DNA of 64,000 nt from Ifrita kowaldi (GCA_013398055.1 VZRS01009479.1:62001-126000); one strand, 5' to 3'; counted from the stretch's first letter, positions 26,576 through 38,726 are shown. The notes: generated from the letters alone by a model not told the origin. Numbers and translations: made by a program.

Positions 26576-29500
26576 GTCTGGAAACACTTACCTTGAGGAT
26601 GTTTTGAAGAACTGAAGTACAGTAGACTTAAACAAAGCAAAACTTACTTGCATAAAACCTGGTTCATGTAAGAATCACCGAAATCTTGGATTGTACTATG
26701 TGACCGTGAAGTAGTTTTTAGATTATTGAAAAAGCTTTGCTGCTGAAGCATTCTTTTTCTCTGTATTTATCAAGATTCTCAGCCTTCCTCAAATAATATA
26801 TAAATTGTTTTAATTTGATGGATTTTTTTTTTCTCCTTGGAATGATTTTACATTATAAGGGGGAAAAAAGGTTTTAAACCAGCACTTATCAAATGAAATT
26901 TTAAATTTATCACAAATAAGCATCCAGTGTTGAACTGGAGAAAATGTTATTTTAAAAAAGGTGTTACTGCATGCAAAATGCGATTAAGTAAAAAATGCAA
27001 CAGAATTATAGGGGAAAAAACCCCAGGCTTTCATTGATAGACACACATGAAAAAACTAAGAGCATGGATGGCATATAGAATTCAGCAAAAATCAATGTGT
27101 GCAGATTTTTAGCCACTATTTTGAATTTGTAATCGTGGTTTCTGTATTTAGAAAACAGGAATTCTGCACTGTATTCTTCTCCCAAAACTCTATTATTTAA
27201 TAAGCAAATGAACAGACTTTTCAGAGAAAAATACTTCACCTTGAAAGCAAAGTCTGCTCTCTTTTTTTGGTGGTAATTTTAAAGTACCAAAATTAGAACT
27301 GTGTTAATTCTTAGCTGAGGTTTACATCCGTAGAGGGGAATGTGTGCATGTGAGTGCAGAATAACAGGCGGGTGGCAGGGCTGGAGAAAGATGAGCTGAG
27401 GAAGGCAGTGTCGATGTGTTACTACCTGCTTGCAGCCATAAGGCCGAGGAATCATTTGTGACACTCTGGGGACAATTTTGTCACCCTGACAGTAATGCTG
27501 TTATGCACCAACTTGACACACAGGAAGAATCCATAAAGACAGATAAGTAACTGTGAAAGTGGCTGGGGATCAGCCTGAGTGCTACCACTCACCTGCAGTG
27601 ACAAATAGATAGTCATGAAGGATTGAAAATCCTGCCCAACACAGAGATATGTCAGTCCAAAGCCACAACGCTGCGTGGTTACACGGAGGTTGTAGTAAAA
27701 ATACACATAAGGCACATGCACAGAAGGGCCCCCAGGCGTAAGTATGAGAAGGTTAACTTCAAAGTGTATTAGTTCTTTTTAGCTTTTTTTTTCCTTAAGA
27801 ATACTTGATGTGTTTCACAATTGGACCAAATTCTTATATTAATTGCATTTGATTGGGCTAATTCCTGCAATTTCAATTGAAATGGGTATATGTTAACATT
27901 GGTGTAATGAAAATGAGAATTTGGCCAGTGTGATTTTTGTGGGAGCCAATGGGTCTATTTCCAGGTGTCAATTTTTTTTAGTAATTATTTTATACCAATA
28001 GAGGTCCCCATCTGCAAATCCAATGAAGAAACTTGTGACTTAAGAAATACATTCTGCTTTTAAAAATACTGTACTTTATCTGTTGCAGTCAACCATAAGT
28101 GCTAAAAATCAGTGCCAAACTGTTTGCTGTTATGCTCAAAACTGTGTTAACTCCTGCTGCAAATGCATTTCTTTCTGTAAAAAAACCAAAAAAAAAGTGA
28201 TTTGCAGTTTAAAAAATATTTTATAGAAAGCTAATGGTAGTTTTATGCTTTTCTGGTTTGTTTGTTTAAGACAAAGGGATGTAATCTAACCTTGAAGACC
28301 ACTTCTGAATTCAGTCCCTCTTTTGTGACTTCTGTTTCATTATTCATGTTTGATAATTTGAAGTTTATTTCTCAGGAAAGAAGTGAGTTACAACCAAAGA
28401 CAGATGATGTGCTTGAGTTTCTATTTTGTTTACTTTATAATCTCTGATTTTCTCCTTCTCTTCTCAGTCGGGCCACTGGCTTTCACTTTTAAGGAACCTC
28501 CCTTTGTAGGCAGTCTCTGAAGTAATTTTGATCCCTGGAAGAGGGACTAAAAGAACCTGTCAACCATACATTTCCTTACATCCCACATGCTCAGGATTAT
28601 TTTTTTTTCCATGTGTTTTCTTTTTTTCTTCCGGTCTGGAAGTTCCTTGTTGTGTCCTCAGTTCCTTTCCATAGTGGCAGCTTTTGAGCAGAGTCTGCAG
28701 AGCTCTGAGGTGGTGCCTGCTCCCTTCAGTCCCGTGCGGTGCCGAGCTGGAGCTCAGCAGGGTGCGACAGGTCTGATGCACAGCCCCGAGTGCCAATCCC
28801 AACCTCCTTGCTCAGCACTTCCGCACATCTCGTGCACATCCCATTGAACTATTTATTTCATACACTACCAGTTTCTTTTTTATTCTTTGCCTCTTTGGCA
28901 TAGTGTTGGGCACAGACTGCCCAGATGGTTTGTGAAAGCTGAGTTGTGGTGCATTTGGCCTCCTCCCCACATGATCTGCACTGACTTTCCTCCCTTTTCT
29001 GACTGTCACCCTTTTCTTGAGCTGCTCAGGCACGAGCATTTTATTCTCTTGATAATGCCCTCCTCTGGAGATGCTGAAGAATAAGAGTTTGGGTTAACTC
29101 GGGAATCAGTGCCAGTAATGACAAGTCACATAATGAGCTTTTGTGCAGTAAGATACACTGGTCATCATTATCAGCACTTTCAAACTATTTAGCAAACACC
29201 TAGCTGGCTTCTCTATTGCTATATTTTATTTGAAGCACAGATAAAATAAACCTAATACAGCATAATAAAGAGAGCTCAAAACCTATTTTCTCCCTTGTCC
29301 CCTGCCCCATCTCTAGTTCCTCATCACAGAATGCTTTTTAGGCCTAAGTCAAAATATCTGTACCTGCTGGATCTTCCCCCTTACATTGCTGCACTGTTTT
29401 ATCCTTTCCTTTTGGTTTTGTTCTTTGCTTTCCTTTTGCCCACCCCTTGTGGTAGAGTACCTGTTCAGACAAGCCTTCCATTGCTTGCATGTCTTCTCTT

Positions 29501-32500
29501 GTGCACTACCAGCCTGGACAAGTGGTCCTTTTTCTTTACATTCTTCCTTCTTGTCCAAGGCTATAACAAGTTTTGCCTTTGTTAGGAATCATGTGTTGCC
29601 ACTTTACCCCAGCGTAAGACTTTTTTCTGATTTTTTTCTAGTTGTTACAGCAATTTGGAGTACCTAGGGAACAGTTTTACTGGAAGAAATGTCTCAGGAG
29701 AAAAAGGAATTTATAAATTTGGGTTAAACAGACATTAATCTCTCAACTGTTGATGAAATGGTGTCATCCCCCCTGTTCAGGCTCGGCCTGACCCCCAGAT
29801 ATACATTTTCAGCTTCTTTAAGACTGTTTCTAATGTGTTTTCAGGTTCTATTTTTGAGCAGGTAGGGTTTGTATTTCTATTGCAATCTTGAACAGTAAAG
29901 CCTTTTTAAAGAAATCAAGATTCATGTCTGATTCAAGTATAGGAATTATTTAATAAAGATGCAGCAAATACTCTGAAATTTTTGTGGTAAGAATTAGCAC
30001 AGCAGTATCTAACTTCCCATTTTATCATATTTTTGCTGAGTTACAATTATTTGAGCTAATTAAAATTAAGGCCAAATACTTCTTCACCAAAAAGTGCAAT
30101 TTTTTACAAAGCTAAGGCTTCCTGTGATAAATGTCTCTGTTTTATTAAAACAAAATCTGCTTAATTTTGTATGATTTGATCTGAAGTTCAGGTTTTTGAT
30201 TATTCAAAAAAATTTAATTTTGTGGCTCTTGAAATCACCTTCTAGAAGGGTAGATCAAACTCCCATTTTGTTCAGTTTGTTCAGCTTCTTGGCAAAAATA
30301 CTATATCTTTGATGTATTTTGGACTTTGTAAGATAAAGCTGTGTAATGGCCTTTAGGAGTTAAATGACTGCTGAATAAATTATGGGAGATGTCAACTCAT
30401 CCCACAAGGGATGTCAACTATAGTGGGAACGTGAACGTGGCTCACCTGCCACAAGTCCCATCAAGCTGAACATCACCACAAAGAAAACAGCCCAGTGTTC
30501 TGCTGATTAAAAACCAAGTGTTTCAGCTCAGTTCTACGAATCAGAGGGAGTTTTGCAATTTGGAATTATTTGGCCATTATTTGATAAAATAAATGCAATA
30601 TGTAAAAAAGCAATGGAAATTTCAAAATTTCCTCTGGCATGGAGATTTGTGGTTTCACTCAGCTTACGTGCAATATGCCATTGGCAAAGCAGTTCCATTC
30701 TATAGTCAATTGCTCTTGTTGGTTGAACTGAATGCTAATACAGGAGCTTTTATCTCATTCGAAACATATTAGTCAGAACCCAGAGAGCAAGAGGATACTG
30801 CCAAAAGGTGTCTTGCATTGACAGCAAAACTTCCAGCTTTGGAGCTCATCTCTCCTATTTCCCTTCTAATCTTGGCTCTGATTGGGGTAAGGAAAATTCA
30901 GCTGTTTCCTGACGCTGCCTAGGAATGCCTTAAAAAAAGTTTGTTTCACATTTTCCTTCTCTTTTTGTAGTGCGTCTCCCCAGAAGGTACATAATTACTG
31001 CAGTGTTTATGGTTTGAATGGTGTTAAAGCAGTGGTTGTGCTTTACTACCTCATGGATTTGCAAAGGGTATTGGAAGATGGTTTTTATACTGTATTCCAC
31101 ACACTCATGAAAAAATTGAATGTAATAATTCAATGGATCGGAAACATATTGCTTAGCCAAGATCTTTTTACCACTGAAGTCTGAATCTCACAATGAATAC
31201 CTCTTCAGAGTGGACTGGAAATGATGTGGTTATTTGTCATCAAGAGATTGAAAATGATAGGCTTAGATAACCTGAAATTCAGTATGTATGGTGATTGCTA
31301 CATCTTCCTTTGTTAACTGTGATTATTCTGTATTTTCTTGGTGATTGCAAGCAGGTTACTTCTACTTTTATATTTTCTTCTTTAAAAAAAATGTGTATCT
31401 TCTTTTTAGCAAAGATCCATACTCAACTCATAGGTCCAGGGCTTTGGCTGGTACACATTCTTCAGGCACAGTGTAAGTTGGACTGATGGGAAAAGAGTAC
31501 AATCCAGGAAAAGCATCTCATCTTTGACTGACTCGATCCCAACTAGGAAATGTTTACTATGCTCCACTGACTGCCATGACACTCTGTGAATTTATATTGT
31601 TTAATGTCACTTTCAAGGTTACTGTAAAATCTAAATGGAAAAAAAAAGTAGGTTGCACACTCCCTAGAAAGGCAATGTGTTAGTAATTTTGTGTCAGGAG
31701 ACTTACAAGGCTAGATAGTTTTCCATAACACTCCACATTTTTGCCTCTATACACAAGGAAATAATGCCTTGAGCCTTTGTGCTTAGTCATCTGCCGCAAA
31801 ACTCAGTATCCAAATTTTTTACTGTCCATGCTAATCTAGGGTTCTTCCAGAAAAGAAGAAGCATAAATTGGTATCAGGACAATCTGGATCATATTTGTTT
31901 CTAAACTTGCCGATCATTTGATGCTTCAAGCTGCTTTATCAACCATCTTAAGCATTTTCTGAAAGACACCTCAAATCATAATTTTTTAGTTGGGTGGGTC
32001 TATAGTCATTGTCTAGAGAAGGTACCAATGGGGTCACAAGTGACAAATGTAGCAGGTTTGTGGGGTTTTTTTGTGAAATCAGCAAATTTGATATGTTGGT
32101 TACTATTGTCCTTTGTGGTTACTATAGGCCTTACCGTAGTTCCTGATTAGCAAAGTAGTTATCTGTGAAACATTTCTACTAAGAATGCCTGACCAAGGGC
32201 AGCAAATGGAGGGAAAGCTGGATTTGTGGGGATTGGTCAGAGAGACCCACGGTGCTTCCAAGCCAGTAGGACATGGAGTGGCTGACAATTCAGGAAGAGT
32301 GCTGTGCACTAAATACGCAATGTGGACACCAGGAATTGTTTTGCAGGAGTTTTTAATAGGAATTGAAGTTAGGAGACAACCACACATGTTCTACTACAGA
32401 GAAGGCTGGAGTTGTGCGCAGAAGCAGGAAAGTCACAGTGTTATGAGAAGGGCTCACAGAGGTCAAACCCTCCATTACAAACTGAATAGATTGTAAATAA

Positions 32501-33801
32501 TACACGTAGGTCACAGACATATCTCTTTTTCCAATGATTAATTATGCAAATCTGGTATTCTATCTCAGGTCAGATCTCTAACCATGTAGTTCGCTCCTTT
32601 TTTGTGGAAAATTTCTGAGTTCTACCCTCTCCTCCTTAAAAGGAGCTACTACCAGAGTTTCAGAACTTTCAAGCTGCATTTTTTGCTAATTTATTTCAAG
32701 CAAAGTGCCTTTTATGGGCTTATCTACTATTTTTTTACATTGAAACACAAGCAGAACTCAACCAACTTGAACAGGTTGAATGCCACATCTGTGCAGAAGA
32801 TATCAGCACACTTATTTACGGCTCAAAGAAACAGTCTAAATTAAAGCAGCTATTGCTATAGAATGGATAAGCGGCCATTATGAATTATCCTTAATTATAG
32901 CGATTTCCTAAACTAATAAACCTGCTAAATCTTTTTTGCAAAGGTTAGTTTACACAGTGCATATAAAATCCGCATGTGCTACGCATCAACCACCAGCTGT
33001 CTGACAGTGTGTTGCTATTGCAGTGAGTGTTCACATAAATTTTATGTTGGTTATATTAACAGTCAGTCCATATCACTACCCACAGATGCCAGTAGACATA
33101 AAAATTGCTCTCCAGTGAGCCTAAATATCCCTAGAAGCTAGTTGTGTCTAATGTTCCATGTAGTATTTGTACGTGAAAGCAGCAGATTGAAAAGTTATTT
33201 ACAGATGAATATTTCAATCCAGTTAGTTCATATTGGCCTACTTAGGCTTCTTTGCTGGTTTATTTGTATGCTAAATAATTCACTAAAGGTTCTTGTTTAC
33301 TTTCAAAAGTAGTTTCTATGAAATGCAAACAACAGAGCCAACTTTAGGTGCTCTAAAGGCTAAGCAGCCCTGTTTTAAATGCAGGTCAGAGCTACAGACA
33401 GCATCTTGCAGATGGGCTGTCACTCACAGTTTTACTCTTTTAGTTGCTGGGTCTTTAAAGAATTTACTGGGATTTGATGCTTTAATATAAATATTTTGCA
33501 ATAATGGGTTATTTTTTCTTCCTCAAGCCTATTCTATGAACAAATGCGAAGTCCTTCAGGGTCTTCCCATTAAGCAGAGCTGGCATGTTGTGGGCTAGTT
33601 AGATGGATTCTTGACAGTGCACAGGACTAGCAGGTGGAGTAGATACATGTGATTCCTCCTGCTGTAGGACATAAATACATTTTCATATGAATGTCTAACA
33701 TTTGCATACCATTTGTTGTATACTTTGATTTCTTGCTTAATCAGAGCAGTGGACAAATGTAGCCATTGTCTGTTCCTTTATTGAGATCCAGGAACTTAGC
33801 G
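26576..33801. other. Non-coding AT-rich sequence, no gene seen
   Basis: No supported gene. A G4A6C4 palindrome lies at 27011-27024. A GC-rich patch at 28600-28850 carries overlapping open frames of 80-86 codons on both strands, with no domain on either. T-rich pyrimidine sequence at 29300-29640 likewise yields only chance frames. A sequence at 32860-33010 has some enhancer-like texture. A G4T7 motif recurs at 32062-32072. Confidence 0.65.
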
Positions 33802-33875
33802 ACACTCCTAACACAGCACTGTCTACATCACAATGTTCATCTGTGTGCTAACTTTTTTATTTTATAATATTGATT
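33802..33875 (+). repeat. Direct repeat, copy 1 (74 bp)
   Basis: This copy matches 34494-34567 in the same orientation at 70 of 74 positions with no gaps; the copies are offset by 692 bases. Similarity stops abruptly at both ends. It may be the relic of a segmental duplication, or the terminal repeat of a small element enclosing the 618 bases between the copies. It lacks the TG...CA ends of a retroviral-type terminal repeat. Confidence 0.9.
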
Positions 33876-34493
33876 TTATCATTTTTACTGTTTGTAGTAG
33901 GAGTTGCTTTATTGATATTTACTCAACCCCTCTTTGTGCAAACGCTCTGGAATACTTTGTTGCAGGTATTGACATACATTTGCTAGTTGCTTCACCAGCA
34001 TCAGCTTATTTCACCCAAATGGTATTCAGATGCTGTAATTGTTTCTTGCTATTGATTTTAGATTGCATTTATAACATGCTTCCGGAGACCATGGCACACA
34101 TGCTGAGTCTGGCTACAGCTTTAGTTCAGCCTTTTCAACAAGAATGTAAATCACGCGTATTAAAATTGCCACACCATAATGTTTTAAGTCTTGATTTGCT
34201 TTTCAAAGATCTCTCAAGAAAGGTGGAGACCAGTCCTTGATAGATTGTGAAGGAGTATCTTTCTGCTTCCTAAAGAATTCCGAGCTATTAATGAATATTC
34301 CAGCATAATACTAGGGGTGATGCACTGTCACTGCTGGTCTGTTTTTGTACAAACATGTCATTGCTCAGGCATCGGTTCACAAAGACATTCAAGAGCGAGT
34401 TAGTTTGTTGCCTGCATGTCCTACCATTTGTAAAAGGAGGACTTTTGGGCAAATGTTATCTTCAACAATTACTCTGGGTGGGTGTAGAGTGCA
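33876..34493. other. Sequence enclosed by the 74-bp direct repeats
   Basis: 618 bases of unique sequence. An open frame of 135 codons (33833-34240, plus) begins inside copy 1 and runs through most of it. The predicted product has hydrophobic stretches but no recognised domain, and the base composition is like the surroundings. I take it as a chance frame. Confidence 0.6.
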
Positions 34494-34567
34494 ACACTCC
34501 TAACACAGCCCTGTCTACATCAGAGTGTTCATCTGTGTGCTAACTTTTTTATTTTATAATGTTGATT
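34494..34567 (+). repeat. Direct repeat, copy 2 (74 bp)
   Basis: This is the second copy of the repeat at 33802-33875, with four mismatches and no gap. Its last two bases form the outer pairs of the hairpin at 34566-34603. Copy 1 has no such hairpin, so the hairpin is not part of the repeated unit. Confidence 0.9.
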
Positions 34568-34603
34568 AAAGAAACTCTTTGCCTTCTGCAAGAGTTTCTT
34601 TAA
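34566..34603. repeat. Perfect 14-bp-stem hairpin
   Basis: TTAAAGAAACTCTT (34566-34579) is the exact reverse complement of AAGAGTTTCTTTAA (34590-34603), around a ten-base loop. It directly abuts direct-repeat copy 2. Short perfect hairpins near one end are seen in some non-autonomous transposons, but no other transposon hallmark was found. Confidence 0.85.
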
Positions 34604-36899
34604 AGAATGTGTGATTTCACTTGACTTATGCTCAAGTCCCACTCAGTCTTTCCACAGAAGTCTTGATTAATAAGTTGACCTGCCAAAGTGCCATGGAGGC
34701 ACAGGCCTTTAGTGGCATCACCCAGGGAATGAAAACCCCAAATACAAGTTAAAATAATTTCACTAGGAAATACCCAAGGATGAAGTAGAAGCTTTTGATA
34801 CTACCTAAGAAAGTTAACCAGTAAAACATGCATAACATGTCTAGAGACTTTTATCTATTACATTTTTATTTATTACTTAGCCAGCAACACTAGAGCAGAA
34901 CTACAAATTTAGATAAAATTTGTAAACTTGACATAACCTTCTAAAAAAATCAGAGTAAATGTAGGTGCTATAAAGTATAGGAAAATTTCTTCTCTTGTGC
35001 CCCTAATGTATGAGATGGCTCCTGATTTATTACTCATTTAACTGGTGGTGCATTTTGCACAGCAAGTGCTGTGTTCCCATGCTGGTATAACTTTAGGTAT
35101 CTATAGAACATCTCTTTGAAGAACTGAATAGCAGCTTTTAAAATTAATTTGCATACTTGTTTTTGAAAACTGAGTTGCATTGTAATAAAAAAAGGGTGGT
35201 ACATTAAATACAGTTAAAAACAGAATCCCTGGGAAGGTTCATGGGGGGTTGCACCAAAAGTACAGGTTGGTACAATTGGGCAGATTTGAAAGTTTCACTT
35301 GCATTAAAAAAAAATTTTAAAAGGAGCATTTCATAAACATGCAAGAGTGTACATTTATGTGGAGGGAAACTTCATTACACAGGGAATTAGTTTTCCCAAA
35401 AGATGAGTTGAGCATTGTTGGTATTGAAATTCAAAACCCATTTGCCAAGATACCAGCAATCAAATGCGGTCCTCATGTGATTGCACCAAATATAAAACTT
35501 GGCCCCACTGTGTTGTCTGTGGGTAAAGACAAATCAGCAGTTCTTCTACAGCAGACAGGCAAGGAAAAAAGCCATTATGAAATATTAGTGAACATGTCAT
35601 GAGACATCAGTAGTTTGCAGAAGCTGTCCCATTTGTCAGTGCTGCCCTAGTTTCTTAGAATACATGTATTTAAGAAAAAAAATTCTGTGTAATTTTTATA
35701 TGTAAAAAAACCCAAATTCATTCCAAGTCCTCGAGACACAAGTGTGATGAAAGGAATTAAATTGCATGTTTTGTATTTAGATAAGAATGTATATGTTTTG
35801 CAAGCGTACTAAATATTTTGAATGCAGCATTTTAGGGTGGAGAAATTGTGGCATCTTCAGAGTGATTATCAGCTTTCTGCTTCTCCTGAATTCAGGGGAA
35901 GTTTCCTCTGGGCAAGGAGCTCAGGACTGGGCTCTGTCATCATCAGTTAATTGGGCAGAAATCTGAAAATGGCAGTGTTTGAAAGAAGTGTGCGTATGAA
36001 GGCAGACAGGCATCCTGCAACAACTAATTCACCCACATAGCACATCTTTGAACTGTCTAAGGCATAGCTAACTGTTTACATGCTACCAACAAGAGTAAAT
36101 ACTCTGAACAGAAGGAAGAGACAGAGTTGCTGTGAATAAAGAAAAAGATTACAAGACAGCCCATCTGCTAGAGAGTACCTGTCACCTCCAGTTACAAGCT
36201 GGAGGCAGCCCTTCCTCAGAGCAACTAGAGACCAGTTTATTATTCAAACAGGAGAGTGGGAGAAGCTAACTTAGACCTCCACTTTCTGTCTGATACAGTG
36301 TCAAAATATCAGTTTCAGGGAATTCTGAGGATAAGTTGAGTCCAAACACTAACAAGAAAATGGCTAAAAGAACTGCTTCAGCAGAGCTAGATGGCTCTGC
36401 TGGCTAATAGCTACGCAGGGGGTTGAACACCTTGGCTCTCAGGTGTAAACAAGAATTCTGCCAAGGAATGTACTACTGGCAACAAGGACGACAATTATAT
36501 TAATACCTAAGGCAATCTTGTTATCCTTAAGAATCCTGATTATAGTAATTTAAGAAACAATCATTGGTTGTCATTGTACTGCAAGCCTGACAAAGGCAAT
36601 TTTAGAGAGCCTTAAATTAAGCCCCATAATTTCCTTTTCTCTTTGGAATACCTATTGTTTGTATACACATATAATATAGCAGGAATTGGAATAGCAATTT
36701 TCTTTGGAAACCTATTCTAGGTGTCTACAGCCAGGTCAAGTTTCCCTCCTTCTATTACCATTGTCAAGACCAGGTAGGGTGGTCACAGACAGTTTTCACT
36801 GTTCTTACAACGTGTGAGGAACCAATTTAATTTTTATTTTTGCCTCAACATTGTCCGATTTTATTTCTCGAACTGTGGGTTAAGAATCCATTTTCTGAG
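34604..36899. other. Non-coding sequence, possible enhancer at 36480-36660
   Basis: No gene was seen. The part at about 36480-36660 is unique with TTAATTT and ATTAAG cores and looks constrained. That argues against the alternative that the LTR-like element to the right begins as far left as 35980. Open frames are 87 codons or shorter. Confidence 0.55.
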
Positions 36900-37177
36900 A
36901 GCAGGTGGAAAATTACTAGAGGAGCTGTACACCACGTGCTGAGAGTCCTAACACGTGGCACATGCAGAGGCCAGCTAGCACGCGTGGAGGGGTGGAGACC
37001 GCCTGCGTTACAGTCTCTAAGCAGGAACCCCTTTAGGAAGTGGAGGGGAGCTCTGTTTCTGAGGGGATCCTGGGACTAGGGTTACCAGGGAGAGAAAACT
37101 GCCACCACTGGGCTGCAGGTGACTCCCTGGAGGGGTGGGGAAACTCCTGCTGCTAGGGGACAATTTCCCTGAGTAGC

Positions 37178-37230
37178 CAATGGTTGTCCTCAAGGGATAG
37201 GACTGTGGGAGGGGCCTTAGCATATAAAAA
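37178..37230 (+). promoter_or_regulatory. RNA polymerase II core promoter (CCAAT + GC box + TATA)
   Basis: AGCCAAT ends at 37182, GGGAGGGGC lies near 37207, and TATAAAAA covers 37223-37230. Order and spacing (about 40 bases from CCAAT to TATA) fit a focused promoter reading rightward. The predicted start is near 37253-37260. The polyadenylation signal lies about 1.4 kb downstream in the same orientation. Confidence 0.55.
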
Positions 37231-37464
37231 AGCAATTACATGCATCACAACTGGGTCCCATCCAGTTTTGGGTTCACTTGTCCACTTGTTTATCCCGTTT
37301 TTGCTCCTGTCCTCGCCCTGCCTGCATTCTGTCTCCCTGCAGTCCACCCTGCTTCGTCCCTGCCTGCCTTCCCTGCCCGCACCTGTTCTGTCTACCCGGC
37401 ATCACCCTTCCACAAGCCTGCCCGCCACTGCCCACAGCAGCCTGCTGCTTCCCCGAAAAAAACC

Positions 37465-38195
37465 TCTTCAATCTGTGCCACCTATGGCAGTGAGGACCTC
37501 TATCCCAGTGCCAAGCTGCCTTCAGGCTTAGGCCTAGGGTTAGGCTTGAGAAAGCCAAGGAGCCTATAGGTCCAGGAACACTGGGGCTGGAAAGGGTGTG
37601 CCAAGGCCATACCAGCAGGGCCCCAACATTGCTGCTCCTCCATCTTTCTGATCTGGAAATACCCATGGTATTGGGTCTGGGTTAAGGGCTAGGGCTGGGA
37701 CTAGGGTTAGGGTTAGGGTTTGGGTTGAGAGAGCCAAGGAGCGTAGAGCTCCAGGAACACTGAGGCTGGAAAAGGCACACCAAGGCGATCGTGGCAAGAC
37801 CCCAGCCTTGCTGCTCCTGCAACTTTCTGATTTGGGCCCCCCATAGGTGTGGGGACCTCAGCCCCAGCAACAAGCTGCCCTCTGTCCTTAGTCTTAGGCT
37901 TCAGAGAGCTCTTGAGCCTACAGCTCCAGGGACACTGGCATAGGAAAAGGCGTTGCAACGGCATCACGGCAGGGTTGCATAATGTTCCTGACACTGCACT
38001 GTTGTAATGTGGGCCACCTGTTGTGATCAGGATCTCACCTGTGGTGACAAGCTGCCATGAGTGTTAGGGTTAGGGTTTAGGGAGTCAGAGAGCCTACAGC
38101 TCCAGGAACATTGCGGCTGGAAGAGGCATGCCATGGCAATCCCATCAGCACCTCAACATTGCTGCTCTGACATCTTTTTGATCTTCACTACCTGC
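37465..38195 (+). repeat. ~177-bp tandem repeat (about 4 copies) with TTAGGG islands
   Basis: The anchor TCCAGGAACACTGG recurs at 37571, 37750, 37925 and 38101 (in the third copy as TCCAGGGACACTGG and in the fourth as TCCAGGAACATTGC), giving periods of 179, 175 and 176. Other conserved words in each unit are ACAAGCTGCC, GAGCCTACAGC, GGCTGGAAAAGGCA, CAACATTGCTGCTC and TTTCTGAT. Each unit contains a segment of TTAGG-type repeats upstream of the anchor. These are longest in unit 2 (37700-37725) and unit 4 (38063-38080), where there are runs of two to three perfect GGGTTA copies. Copies are clearly diverged, so the array is not young. Confidence 0.9.
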
Positions 38196-38617
38196 TTTAG
38201 TCCAAGGATGTCACCCAGGATTCCCCTCCCGTTCCATCCAAGATGGATGGGACCACCCACTCACAAGACAGTCATTTTGGTCACAAGGTTGGCAGAAGGG
38301 AATCCCAAAAAGACTAATGGATGGTCTCCCCATGGGCATGTTGGAGAAGGTGGTACTAGAATGTTGGATGAAATGTGTAAGAAACCAAGCTCAGTGAAAT
38401 TTAGTATGAAGCTGAGTGCACGCCCTTTCAATGACCTACCTAGGGAAGAAATTGCACTGCCATGGCTCACAGCACTCACCTTCTACCTGCTGGTTGGAAG
38501 CCGATGGTGCACCCCGGGATTCTGTCCCTTTCTTTCTTTTTCTATCTTGGTCTCTCTTTCCTCCTCTCTGCTTAATTTTCTCTTCCTCTCCAATGGGGAC
38601 ACATATCCTTCCTTATC

Positions 38618-38623
38618 AATAAA
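38618..38623 (+). terminator. Polyadenylation signal AATAAA
   Basis: A canonical hexamer follows a long pyrimidine tract and is followed within about 30 bases by the GT-rich phrase CGTTTGTGCTTG. Cleavage would be expected near 38640. It closes the transcription unit that starts at the TATA box at 37223. About 100 bases remain to the putative element end at 38726, a reasonable U5 length. Confidence 0.5.
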
Positions 38624-38726
38624 TGGTTCTCACATACAATACTTGCCTCGTTTGTGCTTGATTTCGTCCAGGAAATCTGTTAAAAAGAATCCCTCCCATG
38701 ATTCCCTTATAGTAGAACGTGACACA

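Larger units (their letters stand above)
36900..38726 (+). mobile_element. LTR-like transcription unit with internal tandem repeat
   Basis: This GC-rich island has the order expected of a solo long terminal repeat or a non-autonomous retroelement. From the left: paired CACGTG E-boxes (36933-36938, 36952-36957), GC-box-like GGGAGGGGC, CCAAT (37178-37182) and TATAAAAA (37223-37230). Then come a pyrimidine-rich leader (37270-37460), a ~177-bp tandem repeat (37465-38195), a region of unknown origin, a pyrimidine tract (38520-38590), and AATAAA (38618-38623) with a GT-rich stretch after it. A U5-like tail follows, ending in GTGACACA. No primer-binding site follows and no gag, pol or env coding is visible, so it is not a full provirus. 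The left border is unresolved. An open frame of 245 codons (38061-38798) overlaps it and lacks any domain. An old low-copy gene or long non-coding RNA promoter is the main alternative. Confidence 0.45.

Noticed and set aside
37700..37725. Interstitial telomere from chromosome fusion
   Set aside because: The TTAGGG runs are only two to three units long and recur at the same place within a longer tandem unit, so they belong to that repeat.
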